The position numbers and the translations under genes were made by a program. Under the pieces are notes generated by a model, which saw nothing but the letters and a program-made list of their open reading frames with translations, ran no database searches and was not told the DNA's origin. DNA of 64,000 nt from Irpex lacteus (lineage: Eukaryota; Basidiomycota; Agaricomycetes; Polyporales; Irpicaceae): positions 1-64,000 of the forward strand of contig MQVO02000057.1 of NCBI GenBank assembly GCA_001986395.2, given 5' to 3'. Below are positions 1 to 9,000 of this stretch, in pieces (within the stretch, counting starts at the first letter, position 1; the number at the start of each line of letters is the position of its first letter).

Positions 1-2
1 CC

Positions 3-110
3 GAAGACGTTATCATCGGAATCGATTGGTTGCGGTATCACAACCCAACCATCGACTGGTATGAAGGCATTGTCAAGATGGACAGATGCCTGACGCCTGC
101 AAGCCGCAGG
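3..110 (+). pseudogene. Retrotransposon protease, C-terminal remnant
   Basis: In the frame starting at base 3 the translation carries the I-I-G-I-D-W-L, H-N-P and I-D-W pattern that closes the aspartic protease domain of Gypsy-type polyproteins. The frame is lost soon after position 110 and the linker to the reverse transcriptase (about 110-560) is shifted and partly degenerate. Only the last part of the protease is inside the window. Confidence 0.7.
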
Positions 111-271
111 TAGAAGCCGAAGAAGAGGAAAGGAAGGTTCCACGAGTGGTCCCTGTCCTGACGAAGAAGAAACCGCCGGAAGGAGCCTAAAAGAGGTTAC
201 ACCGGTAGATACCGAAGAAGAGGAGGAACCTGAGGCCTGGGAAGGCCCAGGAAGTTTTAACCCTACGAAGC

Positions 272-1340
272 TTGCACACTTACAGGCACAAGCCGCGGGT
301 ACTCAAATTGGAGGCAAGGGAACTCCCCGTCACTCTCTACCGCCCAAGCCTGGCTTCCATCTGGAGGAAGGGTCCCGCCTTGTTCGTCCTCGCCGGATAC
401 ACCTACTCGAGTGAGCTGGCTGAAGCAGAAATACGCTCCAAGCTCCCAAAGACATTCGAAGAAATGGTCCCGGAGCAGTACCGACAATACGCTCATGTCT
501 TCTCCGAGGAAGAATCCCACCGTTTACCCGAACACAAGTCGTATGACCACGCTATCGAACTAGTTCCGGATGCTAAGGCCTGGCACGCCAAAGCCTATCC
601 ATTGTCACGCACAGAGCAAGACGAACTTGACAAGTTCATCCAGGAAAACCTCGAGAAAGGCTATATTCGTCCCTCGAAGTCGCCTATGGCGTCACCCTTC
701 TTCTTCGTCAAAAAGAAGGACGGCAAACTTCGTCCAGTACAGGATTACCGTAAGCTCAACGAGGTCACGATCAAGAATCGCTATCCACTTCCGTTGATCT
801 CCGAACTCATGGACCGTCTGAAAGGCGCCAAGTTCTTCACTAAACTTGACGTCAGATGGGGATACAACAATGTCCGCATCAAGGAAGGTGACGAGCACAA
901 GGCAGCCTTTGTAACGAATCGAGGACTCTTTGAACCCACTGTGATGTTCTTCGCATGACCAACTCTCCCGCTACGTTTCAGAACATGATGAACGATATCT
1001 TCGCCGACCTCATTGCTGAAGGCAAAGTCCACCATCTACCTCGATGACATCCTCATCTACTCGAAGGAACTTGCCGAACACGCAAGGTGGTGCACGAAGT
1101 ACTACAACGTCTTCGCGACAATGATCTTTTCCTGAAACCGGGAGAAGTGCGAATTCGAGCAGTCGGAGACTGAGTACCTTGGAGTTATCATTTCCGAGAA
1201 CCGAATCCGCATGGACCCCGTCAAAGTCAAGGCTGTTGCCGAGTGGCCTACTCCGCAGAATGCATCCGATATACGTAAAATTCAGAGGATTCGCGAACTT
1301 CTATCGGAGGTTCATCAAGGACTTCGGTAAATCTGTAAGC
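272..1340 (+). pseudogene. Reverse transcriptase domain, frameshifted
   Basis: An open stretch at 272-958 contains the typical Gypsy lead-in (a YDHAI-like block, then Y-P-L-S) and RT blocks ending in the K-L-D-V, Y-N-N-V-R-I and A-F-V-T pattern. A stop and frame slip at about 955 breaks the F-G-M-T-N block; the next block (S-P-A-T-F-Q-N-M-M-N) is in another frame. The catalytic Y-L-D-D is readable at about 1034-1048 but a one-base insertion just upstream shifts it. Further slips occur to about 1340. The enzyme cannot be produced from this copy. Confidence 0.9.
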
Positions 1341-1443
1341 CACTTGATCGCCTGACCGGCAAAGTCGAATGGTCTTGGGGACCTGAGGAACAGACAGCCT
1401 TTGACGAGCTGCGCCGTCGTTCACCGAAGAGCCAGTACTTGCT

Positions 1444-1782
1444 ATGTGGGACTTCGACAGACCCACACGAGTGGAGTCTGACGCATCGGGCTTTGCCACC
1501 GGTGGAGTTCTAGAGCAACAAGCAGAGGATGGCACTTGGCACCCAGTCGCCTATCGCTCCGAGGCCATGACAGAAACCGAACGCAACTACGAGATCTACG
1601 ATCGAGAACTCATGGGCATCATACGAGCCCTGGAAGACTGGCGCCACTATCTAGAAGGGCTGCCAGAAAAGTTCATCATCTTCTCCGATCACAAGAACTT
1701 GGAGTATTGGAAGACCGCTCGTAACCTCACTCGCCGTCAAGCCGATGGTCTCTATTCCTCCCCGTTTTTAACTTCGAGATAG
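1444..1782 (+). pseudogene. RNase H domain of the retrotransposon
   Basis: The open stretch shows all three catalytic acidic positions of a Gypsy RNase H: an S-D-A-S block near the start, a Y-D-R-E-L block in the middle and an F-S-D-H block near the end. It would degrade the RNA strand of the RNA/DNA hybrid during reverse transcription. It is cut off from the RT upstream by frameshifts, and the tether region downstream (1790-2070) is again broken. Confidence 0.88.
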
Positions 1783-2071
1783 TACCAAGCCTGGAAAGGC
1801 AATGGGGAAGTCGGATACATTGACACGTCAAAGTCAACACGAGGTCAAGGATAACGAGGACAACCATGAACAGGTGGTCCTGTCACCAGATCGTTTTTAG
1901 GGTCCTTGCTTCTCAGCGTGGACAGGCCAGTGTTGTCCCTGACCAAAGCCTCATCAAGCGTATTCGTGAATGTTCCGAAAAGGATGTTCGAAGTCGCAGA
2001 CGCTCTTGCAAAGGTCCAGAGCCTAGGACCTAGGAAACTACGTAAAGGAATCGAGGAATGGACCACCGAGA

Positions 2072-3184
2072 GTGGTTTACTTCTCTTCCGGGGAAAAGTC
2101 TATGTTCCCAAAGACCTCGAACTACGTAAAGAGCTTACCCGACTCCACCACGATGTGCCGGCAGCCGGACACCCGGGTCGGCTACAAGACGCTAGAACTC
2201 CTTTCACGAAACTACTGGTGGCCCAGTATGTCCAAATTCGTACATGACTACGTAGACACCTGTGACATCTGTCAACGAACCAAGATCTTCCCCGCACCGA
2301 CTCGTGGTCCGCTCCAACCGCTTGATCCTCCCAATGCCCCGTGGGAGAGTGTCACGACAGACTTCATTGTCAAACTTCCGAAAAGCAACGGCTACGACTC
2401 CATCACTGTAGTAGTTGATCGACATTCGGGGCAAGCACACTGCTATCCCTCGAAGGAAACGATGAAGACTCCAGACCACGTGCATGACTACATCACGCAG
2501 GTCTTTCGTCATCACGGAGTCCCTAAACAGATCATCTCAGATCGAGGTTCTGTCTTTGCGTCGAAATTCCTAAAGGCAATCTATGAAGCCCTCGCAGTCA
2601 CACCCTCCATGTCAACGGCTTACCATCCACAAACTGATGGCAAGACTGAACGACTCAATCAGGAGATCGAGCAGTACCTCCGAGCCTTCTGCGCGTATCG
2701 ACAGGACGACTGGGCCGATTGGCTACCCATAGCCGAATTTGCCCTCAATAGCCGAGTACACTCGTCGACTGGAAAAGCACCCTTCGAGTTGATCTACGGC
2801 TACATTCCTGAGTTTCAGGTCTCGCTGAACCCTAACCCTAAAGTCCCAGCAGCGGATGAACGCCTTCGACTTCTGAAAGAAGCTCAGGAAGATGCCCGTG
2901 CAGCTTTAGAGTTAACAGCTGAACGCATGAAGCGGTTCTACGACAACGGTGTCGCCAATACACCTCAGTTTGAAATCGGAGACAGAGTCTATCTCGAGCG
3001 CGAAAAGCACCCTAAGGGCCAGCCAACAAGTAAACTGGCACCTAAACGTGATGGCCCATACGAAGTACTCGAGAAGGTTGCGCCAATGAAACTACCGTCT
3101 CAAGCTTACGAAAAGAGACAAGCGTCACCCGGTCTTTCACGTGGATCGCCTCCGTCCGGCGAAACCGGCCAAAGTCGTTCCTAA
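2072..3184 (+). pseudogene. Integrase (zinc finger, DDE core, GPY/F), frame-broken at both ends
   Basis: The 370-codon stretch contains the C-x-x-C part of the HHCC zinc finger (near 2260; its histidines lie in another frame just upstream), then a DDE core: T-D-F near 2360, S-D-R-G near 2540 and the T-E-R-L-N-Q-E block near 2645. A GPY-type motif (D-G-P-Y-E-V) follows at about 3050, as in chromovirus integrases. The frame slips at about 3090 before the chromodomain. The core residues survive although the frame is open only in pieces. Confidence 0.92.
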
Positions 3185-3550
3185 CCGGGACTTCCCCGAA
3201 CCGCCACCAATTGTTGTTGACGAGGAGGAAGAGTGGGAAGTAGAGAAAGTGTTGGATTCGCACATCAAGAACAAGAAGTTCGAATACAAGATCAAATGGA
3301 AGGGATATCCAGATAGCGATAACAGCTGGGAACCCTCGATAACGTCAAGCATGCGAAGAAGGCTATTGCCGACTTCCACAAGAAACATCCCGGCGCACCC
3401 CGCCCAATTGCAGCCTCGCTATTCCTTGCCATGAACTTTCGATCTATCAACGCCGAATTCGACCCGCCACCACCCGAGACACTTCGTAAAGTTCCAGACT
3501 GGGAGCTTGGCATCGACGACACCCCAGCCTTCCGGAGAAAAGGCCTTTAG
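3141..3550 (+). pseudogene. Chromodomain tail of the retrotransposon polyprotein
   Basis: After an acidic linker the frame reads a chromodomain: W-E-V-E-K-V-L, the Y-K-I-K-W-K-G-Y core and S-W-E-P at about 3231-3340. A one-base slip after W-E-P moves the C-terminal helix into another frame. In chromoviruses this domain is thought to steer integration toward marked chromatin. A stop at 3548-3550 ends the polyprotein immediately before the purine tract. Confidence 0.88.
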
Positions 3551-3561
3551 GAGGGGGGTAA
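3549..3561 (+). other. Polypurine tract (plus-strand primer) of the retrotransposon
   Basis: An AGGAGGGGGG run ends three bases before the LTR, the expected position of the primer for second-strand DNA synthesis. Confidence 0.8.
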
Positions 3562-4053
3562 TGTCACGACTTGGACAATTTTCCCTTTATTTTCGACTAT
3601 TTTCCCTATTTTTCTCTCAATTTCTACGTCATTTCCGTACCTGTTCTGAAAGACCAGTCACGTGACCCTGGGACATTGTTATGTAATACTGTATAGTTCC
3701 ATCCCACGTCCACATGATCCATAGAAGGCGCTAGAACCTTGTAGAACATTGCACCATATTGCGTCATCATTGCATCATTGCTTACTCATAGTGGTGTTAG
3801 GGAGTACAGACCCGGTACCAGGGGTCTTTGCTGACATGTATATATACCCACTGGACTTCACTCTGAAGTCCCCAGAATCTACCTCTTGGTCTTTAGCCCC
3901 ATCTTTAGGGTTAATCCCTCGTCGAGTTCTCAACTCTATCCATCGTTCTCAACACTCCCATCGTCGTTCCCGCGTGTCTCCTCGCTGTTCTATCCGACGT
4001 GCGCATTGACTACTCCAACGCTCCGTCTTGAGTAGTTTGTTGTAGTCGTGACA
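3562..4053 (+). repeat. 3' LTR, 492 bp
   Basis: The segment begins TGTCACGAC and ends GTCGTGACA, a perfect 9-bp terminal inverted repeat with the usual TG...CA ends. It follows the polypurine tract directly. It contains TATATAT at about 3838-3845, a possible LTR promoter. No second copy lies in the window. Confidence 0.92.
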
Positions 4054-4062
4054 GGTGCGCTG

Positions 4063-4135
4063 GTAAGGTGTACGACATAGACTTACTCGAAGCATGCTAT
4101 GCATGTTTCGAATAGGTATATGTCGGGTGCCTTAC
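4063..4135 (+). other. 73-nt near-perfect foldback (hairpin), copy 1
   Basis: The sequence folds on itself around position 4099. Of 36 base-pair positions, 28 are Watson-Crick, five are G-U if read as + strand RNA, and three are mismatches (4086/4112, 4080/4118, 4072/4126). The tip is only three bases. It starts nine bases after the end of the LTR, at the left edge of the duplication. It could be a small-RNA precursor-like hairpin or the remnant of a foldback element; no coding frame is present. Confidence 0.75.
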
Positions 4136-6006
4136 ATGGCCCACCTCTCGGTGAGTGATTACCCTGTGGCCCAGCTAATTCTGAGTGTACATCTCCTGTT
4201 TCCGATGAGTCTGAGAGCCTGGTCACTAACTGAGTACTGTTCTGCACCATGAAATTCTAAGGTCAATGTTGAATGCACCTGTGTCTAAGAATTAAAGTGT
4301 CCGAGCTTGAATGAAACAATATTTTATATATGAGTCAAACAACTCTCCTCCATAAACCGTGCAGAGTGAAGTCTACTTTCGGTGCACCTTTGTTTTCCTC
4401 TTATTTCGACTGGCCACAATGATCATTAGTCTCCTGTCACCCAGATCAGACTACTGAGATCTGCACCTCCACTTGCGTGAACTTCCGAAATTGGATTTGA
4501 TCTTTTCGCCAACTAAACCCAAGCCGCGAAATGACACACACATGTTTCATCCCTCTGATGTTCAACAAGTGGCTAGGCAGCATGAGTTCATACTCACTCA
4601 ATTTCTGGATGCTCGGGTATTGCTTGGTCCCGGTGAGGGTCTCTCTATCAAGTATTGAAGTGTTAATGTGACTACGCGAAATCGCAGAACGTTGCGTAAG
4701 TTGCGCAGCCGTTGATATGCAACTTGTGCCGCGCCGCCTGCTGAACCTATACCGTACCGCGGTGTGATCGCACGAGATCAATCTCTCGTTATGTCAAGTC
4801 CGAAAATAGCCGCCCTGACTCTCAAAGTAGACATGCTGACATGAGCTGGACACAGAGTTGTACGATACTGACCATGTTTTTACTTGTAGCCAAGCATGTA
4901 GCTGCAAGTCTAATTTAGTAGTAGTCCGAGATTCTAGTATGTAGTGTAGTAAGTAATCCAGGTATCATGATTACCTACCAACAAGTGAGAGTTAATCTGA
5001 AGGGTTTATTACTTAGTGACACTCAGCAGCCTAACCGTATATTGAGAGTACTGACCAGCAAAGCGACTTGTGAGTAGAAGTTGCAACTCGAGTTCAAAGT
5101 ACGCACTGATAACAGATAAGACACTCGGTCCGCACGGATCGAACGCCACCAGGCAGAAGTATTGCCTGATTTGGAAACAGTCGCGCGCGATAAACTGGAC
5201 GCTTTGTGATCTTTGACTACCAGAGACCAGTGAGTGCATTCCCTATGCGACTCTTGGCTCGCACTTCGCTGGAATCCAGTCGGAATCTTTACATAAACTA
5301 ATATGACACTCAACTCAACCAGTGAGCATAAGAACAGGTATGTACGTTATGTGGAACCATTCGAAAACAACGGCATTGAATCAAGAACTGCAATGACCTT
5401 TCGTCTCAACCTTCCGACCGTGACATCCGAGGTTCAAGTTACGAAGGGCTCGGACATCGATGCCCGAATGCCAAGGATGGTTACGTTGGATATGCATTGC
5501 GATCACACTGCCCCAAAAATGCGGAAGATTGGATTTCTCAATGCAGGTTGAGGTGCGTGTCATGCTATTCAATGCAATGCACTCATTTTCGATAATGCAT
5601 CACAAGTATTGCGTGCATGGCATCGAAATATTTGTGCCTACGCATATGCTACTATGAAGTATACTTCAACTACTGACATTTATCTAGATCCCTAGGATTA
5701 GTACGTACGAGTCTGGCCACTCGTCTCACCAAACCACCGCCGTGAGAAGTACGAAACTACGACAGAGATAGCCAGGCTCACATCAAGCGGGACCTAGCAT
5801 GCGTCCATCAGACCCTGACAGCGTCTGTTCTGAAACAATAGTTACGATCTTTCCCCCCTCGTATTTGCGGAACCTTGGTGACCCTTCCTTCGAGTCCTGT
5901 CCTCGGAGTCAGCAGGCATGTTCAGAAACTACTCTGTCATTTTTCCAGCATCCGGTAAGTCCCAACGGTGTCGCATTCTTTTCGGGGTATGATAGAGCAA
6001 ATGAGG
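4136..6006. other. Left part of duplication copy 1, no recognisable gene
   Basis: No family-like protein is visible on either strand. Small open frames (for example 5303-5551 +, 5023-5313 -) are not supported by any motif. One of them changes length between the two otherwise identical copies because of a one-base deletion, which argues against coding. A splice-donor-like GTAAGT lies at about 5957, upstream of the TATA box. The same statement applies to 20307-22176. Confidence 0.6.
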
Positions 6007-6014
6007 TATAAATA
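6007..6014 (+). promoter_or_regulatory. TATA box of the intron-rich unit, copy 1
   Basis: TATAAATA is followed within 30-110 bases by a pyrimidine-rich tract (CTCTCCCC, CTCATACC and similar), the usual arrangement of a TATA-dependent start site in Agaricomycetes. All intron-like segments downstream are on this strand. Confidence 0.55.
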
Positions 6015-6039
6015 GAGAGGTGAAAATAAGATGAGACAG

Positions 6040-9000
6040 CTTCATCCGCTCTCCCCTTCTCTCATGGCTCCTCAACTCTCATACCACTTCCTCATGTCTC
6101 CTATCCGCTCATCATGCCAATCCCCATCCAATATGTGTTAGAGCGCATAATACTCTAACTAATCGACTATTCTCTCTATCATCCCACCTGCTCTAGTCCC
6201 ACCATTCCTTGTACAACCATCCGCGGCGTTGAAGCATGCAACTCGGTGGTACGTTATCTTATCTTATCTCGTAAAGATTATTGCTTGATCTATGATTTCA
6301 CAGTGATTATCTCGACTCGCTGCCCTGCAAGTTGACTTGCGAGTGGATTGTTGTCTGCTTTGGAGTTCCTATGGTCGTGCGGCCATTTTCCAATTTCCTG
6401 TAAGTTCACTACTGGTATTGCGACGTCTACGGTTCTCACTAATAACCCTTTCTTATCTATGTACATTGAAAGCTCATAAGCCGATTAGGGCAACAAGCAG
6501 TCCCATTGATTGAAGTCATTGAATGACGGTAAGCGTATTTATTCCCAAAGTGCTCCTCTACTAGGTTTCGACGCCTCATTTGTCCGTATCATAGGATCTC
6601 CGAGTCACAGACGGCAGTAGTACCGTAGCCGTTACACATTGCAGATAATAGTTTATCTGCGTATAATACCTTCGGTAATGTACGTTCACTCTCGTCCTTA
6701 CAGATGTAACACTAACACTACCTACCATAAACACAGAACGTATATCCGTATGCCATGCGGGGTGTAGACGACGAAGCTCATTGTACACTACCCGCACTCT
6801 AGCCGCAAGACGACGTTGCGCACACCGATTCAGGATCAATTGGCATAAATACCTTGTTGATGTGAGTAACACTGCTATCAGCTTCTATGCGATGTGTATT
6901 TCACTATTTCCGACGCCGATGCTGAAATTCTGATCTTCAGCCGGCGGATAGTGGTTATGCCAAAGACAACTGCTGATACTATCACAGTAGCCGCTAATAC
7001 AAGGTATGTGCACCTGTTGTCTGTCGCTTCTTTGCTTATATATCCACTATTATAGATTGTGTTGGTATTAGCTAGAACAATGCGACGACGTTGATAATGT
7101 TGTTCGCAGATCATCGTGATCGAGTATACAGCCTTCGTGAGTACTAGCACTATGTAAAACTTTGAAAAACCGGACTGATCAGAAGGGCAGTGAGACTTTG
7201 CTCGCCTATTGACTCGGATTTATCGATGCAATATCATGTAAGTAAAAAACCATCTTAAACATCCTCAACGTCGATGCTGAAATTCTGATCTCATAGTTAG
7301 GTTAGCCTCCGACTGAGTGGTCACATTGGATGCCGGCTTGTGAGCAGAGTCAATGAGGACCCTTCACAATATTGTATGAGGTATGGATACAAGTTGTCAA
7401 TCTATTAGTTTGGTCCGCAATGCGAGCTAGGTAGCCGACATCGCTCGAAACGAATGTTCGCGATCCTTTGCTAATGGCGCTGTAGCTACGACTTACAAGG
7501 CATAGACGGCGTAGCCGTCTTCGAGATACTGTATAGCAAGCTGTCAAAAGCACTCGCGAAGGATCAGCGTAGTCTACGCAAAGGTACGATACTGATATTT
7601 ATCCCTTTCGACGTCGATACTGAAATCCTGATCTTCAGACGACGCGTCGGCAGGCTGTTCAAACCTCAATGAAGGAACTCTAGTACTCATGTAGCAAAGG
7701 TACGCTACATCTCAGATCATGATATATATTTTAGTACTGACGCTGACTTGTTCTACTACAGTGCTGAGGGGACGCGAAGGCGTTGATTCACCCTTTATAC
7801 GAAGGGGCATTATTATGTGCGACGACGAGCCCAATTCACTGAGCACTCAGTGGATAGGGTTTAGCAGAACCCTGCTCGTCTCTCGCAAGACCTGGTAAGC
7901 ATGTAATGTGAGTGTGTCAGCAAACTAGGATAAATTACACGGTATGTACAGACCGCTTTTTGATATTGTCGCCGTCGTCGTTGCTGAATTTGCTCTCGTA
8001 GTTCACTCAAACCTACAGGCCGCCAATTACAAAGGGCCTAGTCTAAGTCACAAAGAGCTCGAGAGAGAGAGATAGATAGACGATGGTCAGTCAATTTACG
8101 TTGGCCTATAAGCACTCACTGATATATTGCTATCGTCCGAAGTGTCGCGTCTCTCGGTCAAGGCGTGTCTTCGGCGGTGTGGCCACAAGTGAGTGTAGGC
8201 AAATATTTGAATATTCGGAACTAATCTACCTCGTTTCAGAGTTAATTTACATGTTAATCGTACGTACTACAACCATATACACATCTCGTGTAGTTTTCCA
8301 TGCACGCGGATGACTGGTCGTCCCGCGATGCGTGATTTTGTGCCGGAGGGGAGGAGGAGGGGGAGGCCGTACGGCGACGACGCAGTCGTCTCGCCTTGTG
8401 CGAAGGGTTAATAAGGTACGTACTCACAGTATTCTATTCGAATCCATGCCCACGCTGACGCTCTCCCCGCTCGTTACGAAGATACCCGTGCCCCTCTCCC
8501 AGCCGGCCCAGGACAAAAAGTCGACCTGTGGACGAACGAGTAAGTATCTCGTAAAACAAACACAGCTAGTTAATACACTCACCTGATATACCCAGGTACA
8601 CCGCTCAGATACGCCCTACGACGAAGTTTTCCGAAAATCCCATGGAATCGGCGCAAGATGACGATTTTTCGTTTCTCGTCCTAGTCGAGGTGTGTCGTCC
8701 GTAAACGGACGCTTGATAGTCGCTGACACGTCTTGTATAGTCGGTTTGTCACGCGGATGCTTCGTCGTCCCGCAATGCGCGATTCTGTGTCGGAGGGAAG
8801 GAGGAAGGGGAGGGCGTACGACGACGACGCAGTCGTCTCGCCCTGTACGAAGGGTTCATAACGTACGTACTCACCTTCTATTACATACACCCGCACTCAC
8901 AATCACGCTCTCCCCGCCAGTTACGAAGATACCCGTACCCGTCCCTCAGCCGGCCCAGTACAAAAACTCGAGCTACGGATGAACGAGTAAGTATCCCTTG

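Larger units (their letters stand above)
1..4053 (+). mobile_element. Ty3/Gypsy chromovirus LTR retrotransposon, 3' part, inactive
   Basis: The left edge of the window falls inside the pol region. Domain order is protease end, reverse transcriptase, RNase H, integrase and chromodomain, then a purine tract and a 492-bp LTR. Integrase after RNase H identifies Ty3/Gypsy, and the C-terminal chromodomain places it among chromoviruses, which are common in fungi. The reading frame is broken many times, so the copy is dead. The 5' LTR, gag and primer-binding site lie outside the window, so target-site duplication and LTR age cannot be judged. The duplicated genomic segment begins at the base directly after the LTR. 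Confidence 0.93.

Noticed and set aside
4063..4135. tRNA gene
   Set aside because: A TTTCGAAT stretch recalls a T-loop, but the sequence folds as one straight hairpin and not as a cloverleaf.
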